The notes: generated by a model from the letters alone, not told the origin. Positions 11,770 through 23,289 are shown, counted from the first letter of the stretch. The stretch is 64,000 nt of DNA from Aedes albopictus (GCF_035046485.1 NC_085137.1:38980566-39044565); one strand, 5' to 3'. A program made the numbers and translations.

Positions 11770-12490
11770 CGGAATCGCATTGGCACTCTGACAAAGACCC
11801 TTTTTTTCCTGTTCGGGTTTGTAACTGCGACCAGTTTTTAGATCTATTGCGACATTACCCGTATCCTTAGTGTAGTGCATGCCGCATTACTCAATTGCCA
11901 TTGAGGGGTAATAAATCGATTTTGATACAGTTTTTGTTTTGTTTTGTTAGAAAACAAAACAAGAGTACTGATATTGGTCATGCATCGGAAACCTAGCATC
12001 ACCCTGGTTTTACCGCTAAATTCTCCCCAGTAGGAAGTTTAGGGCCCGGGTTTTAACATTAGCAGCAATATCATTCCAATAATGGGACATGTGTTCAGTA
12101 ATAAGGATTCTAGTATGTTCCTTGCGTACTAGCACTTTCCAGTCTTCGAAGAGTTAGTACATACATGGATCCCTAACCCAATTTGATTTCCTTTGCATCG
12201 AGTTTAGCCTCAGATGGTGAGGTTTTTAACTATATGCAAAGTAAAGTTGGTAAACTCAGTTTTATTCAAAAACTGGAAGTCTCCAAAACACCAGTAGTAA
12301 GGACTAAATACTAAAATTCCTTGAATTACCAGAACCTATATTCCAAAATTGAAAAATAGGACGACACTAGATTTCGGTTTGGTAGATCTATCACCGCAAC
12401 GCAACCCAAAAAAAGCGATCTACCCACGCTACGGGCTCCGTTAAAAATCAAGCATCTTTTAAACCCCCTCAACCATTCATCCCTCAGCAC
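11770..12490. other. unclassified insertion in place of the R1 endonuclease
   Basis: In an intact R1 element most of the endonuclease and the linker to the RT would lie here. Instead there is AT-rich non-coding sequence without recognisable domains. It may be a solo LTR or another insertion; no ends were found. Confidence 0.4.
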
Positions 12491-12990
12491 GGATCGCCTG
12501 ACACCTTGGATTGCGGTTACCTGTTTGGTGGACTTTTACCCCCGGAACAGGTGGTCCGTAGTGCTATTCTAAGCCGGCAGACAAAGACCCTTGAAGCAGG
12601 CCTTTTTGCTTGCCCTTATCTCGGTCTTCATCTGCGTAAATTGCTCGATCGACCACCACGGAGGCGCATAACAGCTACAGTACATACCCCGTTTACTTTG
12701 GCAACCATGAAGCCCTTGTAGATCGTTCATATCGCCGTCATTTTCCCGGACCCATCCGCGACCCAATTGCCGTTGCCGTTGGGTACTCGGTATGGGTCCG
12801 CATGATGGCGATATCCGTCCCCTACTCAGAAATCAGCTGACAAAGCAGTAGCTGAGCAGCGTCACAGTGCTTCAGATTCAGCTGCGTTACCTGCACTGTG
12901 GTTTGTCAGCTGTGGCTCTTCTGAAGGCTGGGCACCTTGGACCACCCTTTGGGTGCCTGTTATACACAAATTTCCAGGAACAAATAAAAA
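12491..12990 (-). pseudogene. R1-like ORF2, start of endonuclease
   Basis: The minus strand reads VTQLNLKHCDAAQLLLCQL then ISE*GTDIAIM near 12890-12810. This matches the opening strand and first helix of the R1-type apurinic endonuclease, with an in-frame stop. CASVVVDRAI follows near 12640. ORF1 and ORF2 overlap or abut in R1 elements, and here the ORF1 end lies on the far side of the 12991-15584 insertion. The plus-strand ORF at 12506-12721 is its shadow. Confidence 0.75.
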
Positions 12991-13283
12991 CCCAAGTAAC
13001 ACAGAAAACATCTTTTCGAATCAAGATTTCTAAAGTTGTTGCTTAAATGTCATAAATGAGTTTCTAAAAACATCTTGTGTTATTTTAAAGCTCTAATTAT
13101 GTGCTTGAATAACAAACAACACAAAATAAATGTTCTTCGCTCATCAATTCCATCGTGTATAAAATATAATAATTATGCTATAATATAACATTATTAAAAC
13201 ATCGAAACACAAAACAATTGTGAGCAATCAGTTTCTCTCCAAACATTCAGCAAACACAACTTTTGGTTCACATGGAGCTATTA

Positions 13284-13520
13284 CAGTGGCGTAGCCAGAA
13301 ATTGTCTCTGGGAGGGGTTTTCAACGGTCAATGATACCTTTTTTGATTTGACACTTACATTTTATAAACAGTAATGAACAATAGAATTCGTAGTTTGAAA
13401 ATAGCGGCGCAGCCGAAAAATTTTTTCGTCGCAAAGCGCTTTATACTGAAAATTTGTTCCACAAATTTTGGCTCTGGGGGGGGTTTTAACCCTAAAACCC
13501 CCCCCGTGGCTACGCCAGTG
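13284..13520. mobile_element. hAT-type MITE, complete, 8-bp TSD
   Basis: It starts CAGTGGCGTAGCCAG and ends TGGCTACGCCAGTG, an inverted pair of the CAGTGGCGTAG class known from many insect hAT MITEs. AGCTATTA is duplicated at 13276-13283 and 13521-13528. It is 237 bp with no ORF. A second, end-deleted copy is at 8706-8910. Confidence 0.95.
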
Positions 13521-13522
13521 AG

Positions 13523-13743
13523 CTATTATGTTTCCAGTTCAAAACCGAATTAGCGACATTTTTTCTTTGACTTCCGCTGCTTTTGCCTTGCGTTAAACAC
13601 AATGTCGGAAGTGGGGCGCTGTATTGTACACCTGGTGCTCTATACAGCGCCCCACTTCCGACATTGTGTTTAACGCAAGGCAAAAGCAGCGGAAGTCAAA
13701 GAAAAAATGTCGCTAATTCGGTTTTGAACTGGAAACATAATAG
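13523..13743. repeat. perfect palindrome, 102-bp arms, 17-bp loop
   Basis: Arms 13523-13624 and 13642-13743 are exact reverse complements over all 102 positions as far as I can align them. The loop is ttgtacacctggtgctc plus flanking t. The left arm begins two bases inside the right target duplication of the hAT MITE. No mismatch implies a very recent event, or a cloning or assembly fold-back. ORFs through it are not genes. Confidence 0.9.
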
Positions 13744-15584
13744 TTCCAGAAGGCCAGAAAAGCAGTGCGATCCGTCAGCATTAACAACAATTCTACGCAC
13801 TACAGCAAACTTTTTTGTCTTTGACTGACATCAATATTGCAATTTTTATGTCTTGAACTGAAATCAAATGAAAAGCTTTCAATGAAACCGCCCTGTAGTG
13901 CACGTCCACATCCACCATGGATTCGTTAGCTTCCAGATGCTCTATCGTCATTTTAGGCGTCTTCGTTCTGCTTGCCAATTTCCTTACCATTATCTTGCGT
14001 TGCATTCATTTGTAGAAACGTCTCCAATTACTACGAAAGCGTTGACTTGGAAAATCGTCGACGACAATGCAACATGCACTAGAAAGCCCGTGGAAACTGT
14101 AAAAACCGACGAGATTTTTTACCATCAAAAAAGTAAACAACGCAGCTCTTGACAATAATGCTTTGACATTTGACAGATCTAGCCAAACCAGAGAATAAGT
14201 TTTAATTTAGTTATTTAAATGTTGTAATGATGGCTTAAATTAAAAAAAAAAATATTTTGTTGTAGAAATGTTATTTATGCATATTATAAATGTAAATATA
14301 ACGGACACCCAAAATGTATTAATGGATTGCTGTCATAATGTATTCTAAACGTCATTTAAACGTACTTTCAAATCAAAGTTTGTAGACATGGATAAACCCT
14401 TCAGTAGGATTCACGTTACAGTACCGATCACAAAAATTAATACGTATGTTTTATTTTTTTCTACAGTACGTTTTACGCGAATTATTTTTTTCATTTTTCT
14501 TCACGATTTCTTCGAAGTCACTAAGACTTCATTGCGGAGGATGAACTACGTAAAAAAGATCGTTTTGATTTGTTTGTTCAACATAATTTGTTCGAAGATA
14601 CCCAATTTTTCAAGACGATTCTGATTTTGGGCGGACGCATTTATTGCGTAAAAATAGGGTTTAATAAATTGAAAACTTTTTGTTAATATTTTGATAAGGG
14701 AATTTTATGCTACTATTATCAGTAATAATCTTTTCGACTTGGGTCGTTCCTTCAATTGAAATTGTGATTAGAACAGTTTATATCATTTTGAACGGTACTG
14801 TAGTAGCTTTTTCAGATCAGCTGCCATATTGCTTCTTCAGGCAGGTTAACAATCAATCATCACAAAAAGGTAATATTTGGATGATTTATTTTGCGTAATC
14901 ATTTCAAATCACTGGCGCGGAATTTATGGGCGAGTAAAAATGATGCTTTTACGATAAATTTCGAACCGCATGTAAAACATCACTATCATTACTAAGGAAC
15001 ACCCATTTCTGAAATGGGTATCTCAGTAGTTTTGAAAAGCCATCGAAGCCATCGATAAGAAAATATATTTCGGGTTGAAGGAATCATATATAAGTGTATT
15101 AATCAAAACAGTCTTTTAAGATTTTTTTCAGACATTTTTTCGCTTCACATTGATTTTTTTTTTCTAAATTGTCAATGCAAGATAGTTATATCACTTTAAA
15201 TTAGCATTATTACAACATCTGCATATGGTATGCGATATAAGTGTGTTCTCTAAGTTATATTACTTGAAATCAGCTTAGTTTCAACTAATAGATATGACAG
15301 TATTATTAATGAATTTTGCAAGTTTTAATATAGACAAATTATTTAATTATAACTAATATTTACTCAAGCGTCCAATTCAATGTATTACGCACGTCATTTT
15401 TAGTACTATAAGAGTATTCGAATACATCTTATGTAACTTGTAAGATGTTTTATAAGCCGCCATTTTTTGCGCTGTTTTGATGATATAGGTGTTCAATTTG
15501 AAGTCAATCAAAACAGAAAAATACTTCTGATTAAGTTGTAGAAGTGAATTTTTAACTATTATCTAACAAGCTGTGTTACTTGGG

Positions 15585-17300
15585 AAACGCGGGTGGACTC
15601 GTGCAGCCTCCTGCCGTATAACCTACGGTACCGCATCGTCTGCACAGATTGCTCCTGTCAGGGCCTTTACAGTCCCATGACTTGTGTCCTGGTTCCAGAC
15701 ACCTAAAGCAAGCCTGCGGTGGCTCGTGTAAAGTTAGATGACATACTGACCAGCCCACCATCAGCTTCCCTACTTTAATGGACTGGTTAGTGTTCGCCAC
15801 AGGTAGCTGTACCAAGGCCACCTGTGTCCCTGCCGGGCTCGAAGGCGTTCATTAAGCTACTCCCAAGCTTCGTTTGTTGGTTCCTTGAGCAATTTCGATT
15901 GTTCTGGTCAAACACGGAGTAGCAACTACGAATTGTACGATCATCTATACTCATGCTTCTGAGTCGCCTACGCTGTAAGAGCCCTCACCTCAACGCCCTG
16001 ACAAAGGAACTCTTCCATCAGACTTTTGTAGACGGCGCCCTTGCCTTCATTGTGACGCTTGAGCTCATTTCACCTGTACGAGTACGTATAATACTGCACA
16101 CGTCGGCACCCAGAGCCACGAGCTTGGCGTCGCTTCGCATTGCCTCCAAGACATCCGAGTGCTTAGACGGCCAAATCACAGACAAACAGATGTAACAGCT
16201 AAGACAATGTTCGTGAAAATCCACCGCCCACTTCACACTATCATCACCTGGTGGAAATGTTTCACGATACACTGCGTTGTGCAATATCGTCAACAGAAGG
16301 CGCCAGTGTGAAATTTCAAACGCATAGAAAAACGATGCGTGCACCTCTGGTTGTGAAAGTCACAACTTTGAAGATTTAAAATGATCGTTAAAAGCGTGAT
16401 CGATGGAATTTTCGCAAGTGTTACGTCTGTTTGTCTGTGGTTAAGTGTTGATGGATGACGAGCGCGTCATCCTTCTCACGCTTGGCACCCGCTGCGTTGT
16501 CCTACGTTTTCTAGGCCTAGTGCCCCTACATCCCTGTGGTTTTTCTTCTTCTTCCGCTCTAGGTCCAGGGACCGTCCTTCCCCTGAGCCGCCCTAAATGA
16601 GGGCCAATAAATGGTAGCAACCCCCTGTATCCTTAGATCCGGGACGGGTCGTTCTTTTTAGACCCACCCTTTCCGTCTTTCTGGGACCCTTGGCTTGGGT
16701 CCGACATGTCGGCTTAACTACCGGCCTTGGTGGGTTTACAGCCGCCTAGCCTTTCGGGCGCTGCCTGGTTGCTTCTCACTTGACGATTACCTCGCAGGCT
16801 TCTGCGATTGCTTGTCGTAAGCAATTTGCCTCACTTTTGGGGTTACCCGCAAAAGCGAAGGCCTCCGTCTGGGTAGACTTCGGGATCTTCAACTCCACGG
16901 GTTCTGTCGCTGCCGCAGTTACCACGAGATTGCTATGGTCCTGCCTGGCCATCAAGTCAAGTCAATGATTAAGAAAACTAGTAAGGGTCTGCATAAGGTT
17001 CTTGCTAATATTAGACTTCGCGGATGCAAAGTCAATCATGGATCAAGCTGCGGCGTAGCCACCTCTATCGCAGAGAGCCCATCTCTGTTTTTATTGATGG
17101 CCCTCATCAACCACGCTCCATCCATGACCGCACCCGACAAGTTAGCCGAGAAGGAAATGGAGTTTCCATTGCTGGCACTACGTGCGCAGCTCCCTGTCCT
17201 TCGTTCCGCACTCCTCAACGGAGACTTAGCCTACCCGCTTCTTGCGAAGGGATTGATTTCGCTCGTTGATCTGATTGATTATTTTTGTTGTTGTTGTTGT
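15585..17300 (-). pseudogene. R1-like ORF1 (gag-like, zinc knuckle protein)
   Basis: ORF1 proteins of R1 elements bind RNA and form the RNP. Read right to left, the N-terminal part includes FSANLSGAVMDGAWLMRAI (about 17150-17090). NAAGAKREKDDALVI follows near 16490-16450, then, after a MITE, PSKHSDVLEAMRSDAKL and GADVCSIIRTRTGEM (about 16170-16060). Near the end are two knuckles: CFRCLEPGHKSWDC (about 15705-15664) and CRRCGTVGYTAGGC (about 15645-15604). The second has Tyr where the zinc-binding His is expected. Several stops and frameshifts break it. Confidence 0.8.
16177..16439. mobile_element. MITE with CACAGACAAACAG ends
   Basis: The left end reads cacagacaaacagatgtaac and the right end is the inverse of cacagacaaacagacgtaac. 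It interrupts R1 ORF1 between ...DDALVI and PSKHSDV. The target duplication could not be fixed. No ORF belongs to it; the 108-codon ORF spanning 16018-16344 is part MITE, part ORF1. Confidence 0.75.
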
Positions 17301-17419
17301 TGCTCAGATAACCCGTTCGAGTAGTCGCGTCTTCGACCGCCTATAGCGTCACCTTTACCTCGAAGCCCCTGGACTACCGTCCCTGCTGCCCCACGGTCGC
17401 CTGCTCTGGAAGGGGCTAA

Positions 17420-17510
17420 GCGATGAGCTGTGCACGATTTTCACGAAATCGGGTAATTGTGTGTGCTTTGCGGATGACATGGACAACATCTGGCATTTCT
17501 AATTGTAGTG
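17420..17510 (+). pseudogene. small RTE-like RT fragment
   Basis: The plus strand reads TIFTKSGNCVCFADDMDNI, aligned with TIFTKSVQLLGFADDIDII of the RTE-like copy at 43-1660. Only the catalytic motif and a few flanking residues remain. Confidence 0.6.
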
Positions 17511-17574
17511 ACTCGGAAGTCTTATTTAAGAATTAAGTGAACTTTGATAAGACTGCCGAGCTGTCAGGGATCCC

Positions 17575-17800
17575 AGATCACAGCGTAACAAAAATTAACT
17601 TTTGGTCTATCTCAAGGAGCAAACTTATATGTCTCTGACAGATTTTGGGTCGCTGAATCCAAATCTGGGCTCAGATTTACTCCAGCACGTCAGAATTTTG
17701 AGATATACCTCAATTTATAGGGCAAAATATGCGATTTTTGGGCTTTTTAGACTGCAAGCCATTAAGCATGGAAATATTTTTTTAAGTAATCAATTGATCT
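17575..17800 (+). repeat. dispersed repeat, copy 1
   Basis: Sequence including gagcaaacttat, gacagattttgggtcgctga and gggcaaaatatgcgattt recurs in inverted orientation at 21165-21385. No coding content is recognised. The family is unknown to me. Confidence 0.65.
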
Positions 17801-17829
17801 ATTAACAATCGACATCTATATTAACGATT

Positions 17830-19190
17830 CATGCATAATAGTTCTTTTTTTTTTATTCAACATATCCCCTTCCTTACACTACAAGCTCTATTCGCCAACT
17901 TAGGCATCACGAGAGCGACATCAATTGCCAACTGCCCATTTGAACAGTGGTTATGCAACTACTTTATCTACTTAATTCTATTTTTGGATCTGCTGCGACG
18001 TTGCCTCTTTTGCACTCTCTACTTGTGCCAGTAGATCGAAGCAGCACTGTTATTGGTCGTGAGCTTCCCATGACGATGAACAAGTAGGCCCTTTCATCGT
18101 CACAAGACAAAATGAGCATTCACGCATTTCGTCATGTCATTTTGCAATGATCAAGCGTCATGACGGAAACTTTCATATTGTTTTGAAATTAAAATTTTCA
18201 CCTTTTCCAAGTAAATTTAGGCTAGCCGTTGTATTTGACAGATAGAGAGGATATTCATTCATGCTTTGAAGGTTTTAAACAATGACAAAATCCATGAATG
18301 TTGTAGTAATTGCCTTGTTTACAACCATGTCACGCTCCGTCATGACCGAAAAATGAGCGAATATTGTTAGCCTCTCTTGGTCATTGCTTCCCAATTCGAT
18401 GACATTGAGAGAGGCACTTCTGTAAAATTCGCGTAACGACCCGTGTTCCCGAATCGGCAACAATACGGTAGGTCAATTTCCGTAAATTTGAACAAACTCG
18501 CTCAACTGCACCAAATCCGTTGATTGTAGTGGTATTTATTGGAGTATGTTAAATTTTCCTAAAGATTATACAAATTGTAATTTAAAACACTATTCACCGA
18601 ATTGGGTACTAATAACAATGATATTATTTAGATTTGACTCACGTTTAGTGCCTATTATTCGCTACGTCCGGGAAGTGGTACCGTACGGTAGACAGTTGAA
18701 TTTTGATGTGGGGAAATGAGTGTAACCTGCGTATATCGTTCGTTATCAATTATTCATTTAACTTAGACTTATTTACCTTGTGATTAAGCTCTGCTGTCTA
18801 TAATCTGCTAGGCTACGATCGTTCAGCTGTAATTTACAAATTAATAGTTCAGGTTGACTTTAAGTCTGCATACATATTTAGTTTCTTTTTAAATCCATTT
18901 TACCTGGTGATTCTGCTTCTGGTTATTCAATCATGCAATTACTTACAACAATAAAAAAATTACTGATTGATATGGTAATCCTCGATGATCAATTTCAGAG
19001 TAATATTATAATTAAATAGTTCGAAAATAGTTCAAAAATATTCTCCTATTGCTAGCGAAGGTTTGTTATTGTTTACCTCTCCCTTTACATCTATTTATTA
19101 GCCACTTTCTCATCGTTCCTACTACGTTGCGTCCCAGTAGGAAAAATGTTCGATCGATGGTTAGCCTAACGTTAACCCTTCAAAGCCCGG
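17830..19190. other. intergenic, no gene recognised
   Basis: AT-rich sequence with only short, unconvincing ORFs (17831-18034 and 18275-18463). No TE ends were identified. Confidence 0.5.
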
Positions 19191-19552
19191 TACGAACCAT
19201 ATTAAACCAATGTAGTTAAGGCTCGCTGATGCTCGTTGATGATGCAGGCGCGTTCGCACTTTGCGGAACAACCCGTGTTGACGCTGACGCTTTCCAAGCC
19301 TGCACGTGATACCGCTTCATCAGCCCAAAGTAGGGTCCATTGTTCATGGCCGTTGGTCGGTTGCCGTAATCCGGGTATAGTGCATTAGAGCAAGTTTGCT
19401 CAGAAGAGGGTCAGTTGTCAGTCCGCTTCCAGACGGCCATAGTGTTGGACGGGTGGGCTCTGTGTCTGTTCAAGCGGCTGACGAGTTTTTTGTTGGGGGG
19501 TTGGGAATCTAACCCATGACCATCCGTTTATCAAGCGAACGTGTAGCCTAAA
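19190..19552 (-). mobile_element. degenerate tRNA-derived SINE (Feilai-related)
   Basis: The right end carries aacccatgaccatccg...aagcgaacgtgt, the reverse complement of the tRNA-like promoter of the SINEs at 58617 and 29634. gagggtcagttgtcag and gtaatccgggta match their bodies in order. The left part is very diverged, so the left limit is uncertain. Confidence 0.55.
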
Positions 19553-19557
19553 TATTT

Positions 19558-21135
19558 CATTTAATTTGTAATTTGTAATTTATTAGTAACATCACGACAC
19601 CCTGTTGGACAGGCCATATATCAGGTCAAGGATAATCATACATATAGATAATTATAACATTGGAGGCTAGTACTAAACTACAGTTACATACAGTTATGGT
19701 CGCAAATGGCAAAGAGAAGAAGTAAAAATTATTAAAGATATATGTACTAATTAATTATTGCATCTTGATAGCTGTTTTGAACGAGGTTATCGTTGGTTCC
19801 TGTTTAATGTGAAGAGGGAGCTCGTTTCAGGTGAGAGCACCGGTTATCAGGACGCTTTTCCTCTGAGAAGTCGTGTGCCTCGGGATCACGAAAGATCGGG
19901 TGCGCTCCTGCGTTCCTTGTTGGAGGTGCTGCAGCAGGTATCTCGGCAACATCCTGTAATACCAGTGCCGCATGAAACAGCAGATGCGATTTCTGTAGTT
20001 GGTTTGAAGATCATGCCCTAGTATGGTGTATCTTAATCCTGCGGTAGAATCTAGGCGACGTAATCCACATACAAAACGGACTGCAGCTTTGAAGCATCTG
20101 TCCTGCTGTTGCTTCAGCGATACGGACAGACTAGGATGGTACACTACTAAAAAATGGCAGCAGCACGGATTGTACCAACTTCATTCGAATTTGGGTGTTC
20201 AACACGGGCGAAAACCGGCGAAATGTGTGAAGTGCCCCAAAAACCTTTCTTGTGACATCAATTACTTGGTTCTTCCACTGAAGATTTCTGTCCATCTGCA
20301 AGCCGAGGTTGGTCACATGATCGGATAGGGGGATGAACTCCGAACAAAACTTTATGTTGGTATTCGGTGTTACCGTGCCGTCCCTGCAGAAGATGATAGC
20401 CTGTGTCTTTCTTGCGTTCGGGAACAGGTCATTTGCCTTCGCCCAGCCTTCGATGAACTGCATATCGGTATTCACCATCTGAACCAGCCTGTCGACATCC
20501 TGTTGTGGTCCAGACGCATATATTTGCAGATCATCTGCGTAAAGGTGGTAGTTGCATTTGAGCCCCTGCGGCAGGCTGTTCACGTAGATGCTAAAGAGAA
20601 GAGCGCTGAGACAGGAACCTTGGGGGGTTCCATCTGTGAGGGGATGATCGTTTGACACTGTATTGCCTACTTTTACGACCTGACTGCGTTGTCCAAGGAA
20701 AGAAGCTACAAGCTCACAGGCATCTTGAGAAAAATGGAATTCTTCGCTTAGCTTGGTTCTTAGCTTGAGGTGGTTGACGCAATTGAAAGCTAGTGAGAAG
20801 TCCACTAGCACCATGACAGTACAACGGTTTTCGTCCATATTATTGTAGATGTCATGTGTTATTTTAGCCAGGCCTGTAGTTGTACTGTGGTGTTTCCGGT
20901 ACGCAGATTGATGTTCAGCTAACAACAGGGTGTCGTTTCCATCAGTGTACTCCACTATCTGGTCCTTTTTTCCAAACCGCAGGGAAAGTTTTGCTGACTA
21001 TGATCGTATTATATAGATCCACGAGCAGTGGATAGATGAAAGGGCATAGATGTTTTATAAAGGAGATCGGGATGCCATCAGCGCCTGTAGCATTTGATTG
21101 AATCTGACTAATCTCCAACGAATCTTCAACAAATC
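19558..21135 (-). pseudogene. CR1/L2-like non-LTR RT, 5' truncated
   Basis: The minus strand starts in the fingers at about 21100 with NATGADGIPISFIKHLCPF. A frameshift follows and then a 274-codon frame (20955-20131). That frame has LLAEHQSAYRKHHSTT, MVLVDFSLAFNCVNH (motif A), DGTPQGSCLSALLFSIYVN (motif B) and YHLYADDLQIYASG (catalytic DD). A further shift near 20140 leads to a C-terminal frame to about 19760. The 3'UTR ends with repeated aaattac units at 19558-19590, a typical tail for self-primed elements. There is no RNase H. The clade (CR1/L2 side of the jockey group) is judged from motif wording only. Confidence 0.85.
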
Positions 21136-21149
21136 AAATTTGATAGTTT

Positions 21150-21390
21150 TGATAGTTTTAGGCGATTTATGTTAGGTACGATATTTCCCATGCAAGTCAC
21201 CCAGTTGCATACAAGTTTATATTCAATCGATCAATTCAACTTTTGCAGTCAAAAAAGCCCGAAATCGCATATTTTGCCCTATAGCTCAAAATTCAGACGT
21301 GCTGGAGCAAATCTGAGCCCAGATTGGGATTCAGCGACCCAAAATCTGTCAGAGGCACATAAGTTTGCTCTTGAATCCTAAATAATACGC
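21150..21390 (-). repeat. dispersed repeat, copy 2
   Basis: Inverted relative to the copy at 17575-17800, sharing aaatcgcatattttgccctat, ctgagcccaga and cataagtttgctcttga. It abuts the truncated 5' end of the CR1/L2-like RT. Confidence 0.65.
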
Positions 21391-22440
21391 GAAGCAGCAA
21401 CGGTTGAACTAGTGATGAATGCATCAAAAACTGGTTGGTGGATCAAATGCACCATTATTGAAAATGCGAAGCCACTGTGCTCGGCCAGTCGCTGACCATG
21501 TGTACATATAACTTTTTAGCTATTAACTGACCATGTACAATATGGGTCCCCTTGTTGCGCCTCAACCCCAATTGTATGCGATTGTACACGCTGCATTTGC
21601 CACCACACAGCGCGGTCATACAACTGATTGACTGTACAGGGAGAGAGACCACCACCGAATGCAGCTTTGAAGCTTAATAAATATAAAAGATATAATAAAT
21701 TTAATTGCGCATCGTTACGCAAACAGAAAAAAAAAATCGCCCCTCTCTCCCTCTCGGGCGAAGAAGAAAACACTGTGCAGCGTGGAAAATCATTATCCGA
21801 AAATCATCGCCATGCTTCGCCTCGCTGGCTGCCTGGCCTGGCCATCGGTGTAACCTCGAAAACTCCAAACTGCAGCAGTCCATGCGAGCACGTGTCGGAG
21901 TATGAGCATTGAAAAGTTTTTTTTTGGACTGAGTTCAGCCATCGATAAAAAACCAGCGAAAAATTAATACAATTATTGATGTGGTGATTTTCCTTGTGAA
22001 ACAGGACGAACGGTTATCTAAACGGCAAACTTGCTGAATCGATACATTGTAACGAGAAACTGCAAGGTGTCGTTCGGTGGTCACTGAAGTGAAGAACCTG
22101 TGATGGAAGTTGCTATTCAGCGTGAATTCGTACTTCGTGGCCTTTAACCGCATTAAGACCTCATTCCTTATGGTTCAGTTTCTATGTCATTGAGATCAAT
22201 ATCATTGTGGTGCACATCCGATCACAATATCTTGAAACTTTATACCAGAATAAAGTAGAAATGAGCTCGTTTCATCTTGGTTTGAGAAAATATGCTAGTT
22301 TTGGAAACATTCAGCAAACGTCATACTAATTATTGATTATACACATGCAGTGCACATTCCAGTTGTATCGTATGGGATTACGTTTGTAAAGGTTCACGAA
22401 ATGTATGACTCAATCATTGGAGAGCAGTTTATTAGGGTAA
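21391..22440. other. unassigned, no gene recognised
   Basis: Mixed composition. Small overlapping ORFs occur on both strands at 21450-21910 without any recognisable domain. Nothing here passes for a gene or a complete repeat. Confidence 0.45.
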
Positions 22441-22862
22441 TTGTTGGCCCTCATTATAGCAATCTTCTATATAATTGCAGCGCATGGCGATTATCATCGC
22501 TGCGCGTTAGTGCACCTGCCGACCTTAGCGGATAGAAGGATACTACTGCAACGCCTTTTCATTTTCGACATTTTGCAAAATAACATCGACTGTTCAGATT
22601 TGCTTGGCAAAATCCAGTTCAACGCCCCTTTCCGATCAACGAGACGAGCTGATTTTCTTCGCTTACCGAGGCACCGCACCTTATATGGACAGAATAATCC
22701 CTTTGATGTTTGTTGTCGTCGTTTCAACGAAGTGTTTGTCTATTTTGATTTTGATACGTCGAGGAATTTGTTTAGAAATAAGATTAGCTAGTAAGTTTTA
22801 ATCTGTCTGTACGATAAAATCGAAGACGAGTATAAATAAATAAATAAATAAATAAAAAAAAT
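22441..22862 (+). pseudogene. 3' end of a jockey/CR1-group non-LTR element
   Basis: The plus frame from about 22490 reads LPTLADRRILLQRLFIFDIL, NNIDCSDLLGKIQFN and NNPFDVCCRRFNEVF, ending ...SRNLFRNKIS at 22791. This is the C-terminal tail that follows the RT in this group. A short 3'UTR ends in a taaataaataaataaataaa run at 22835-22857. It is strongly 5' truncated, as is usual for target-primed insertion. Confidence 0.75.
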
Positions 22863-23015
22863 GCAATACTTTGACGTACTGCAACAGTAACTGGCACATT
22901 AAAGTGTCTGGCTGTCTCCAACCAATCAGTGACGCAAAACTAAATGGTTGTTTTAACTAGCTATTGCCATGCATTTTAAGACATTCTGCTTCTCGAAAGA
23001 ATTGTGATTTTTTAA

Positions 23016-23262
23016 GGGCGGACGGGACGATCGGGGAAATATCCGCCATTGCTCTGTTGCTACTAAGATGGTAATCTCAGATTCTACTTCATATTTTGCA
23101 ACAAAAACCTATCACTGTGTATGCTCACTTGGAGTGCATATGCTGATTATTTTTCAGCATCTTCAGTGCGATAGAACTCGAGATTACCATCTTCAAAATC
23201 GCGAGGCAAATTGTTAGAAAGAGAGGCAAGATAGAAAAAATAACACGGCGTCCCGTTTCACC
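23016..23262. mobile_element. TTAA-flanked MITE
   Basis: TTAA lies at 23012-23015 and 23263-23266. Ends are gggcggacgggacgatcgg and, inverted from the right, ggtgaaacgggacgccgtg. It is 247 bp with no ORF. TTAA targets suggest a piggyBac-type enzyme or the TTAA MITEs described in Aedes. Confidence 0.7.
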
Positions 23263-23289
23263 TTAAGTAATGTTGATTCATATGTACCT

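Larger units (their letters stand above)
12991..15584. mobile_element. 2.6-kb non-autonomous element with CCCAAGTAACACA ends
   Basis: The left end is cccaagtaacacagaaaaca and the right end, reverse-complemented, is cccaagtaacacagcttgtt. Subterminal aaacatctt-type motifs recur near both ends (13010, 13070, 15425, 15445). It separates R1 ORF1 from ORF2, and removing it rejoins ORF1 (TSPPAF) to downstream sequence. Flanks are A-rich (aaataaaaa / aaacgcg), so the target duplication cannot be read. It carries a hAT MITE (13284-13520) and a palindrome (13523-13743). Short ORFs at 13898-14898 have no recognised family and no transposase motif. Confidence 0.7.
7030..17420 (-). mobile_element. R1-like non-LTR retrotransposon, full-length layout with nested insertions
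   Basis: Read right to left the pieces follow the order of an R1-clade element. They are ORF1 with CCHC knuckles (17300-15585), ORF2 endonuclease start (12990-12491), RT (11093-10579, 9252-8911, 8705-8310), C-terminal region (8300-7508) and 3'UTR (7507-7030). At least six later elements split it, so about 5-6 kb of original element now spans more than 10 kb. Most of the endonuclease between 12491 and 11093 is missing or replaced. Stops and frameshifts occur throughout. R1 elements usually sit in 28S rDNA or other specific targets; no rDNA is seen here. Confidence 0.85.

Noticed and set aside
12506..12721. Plus-strand 71-codon ORF
   Set aside because: Shadow of the R1-like endonuclease start on the minus strand.
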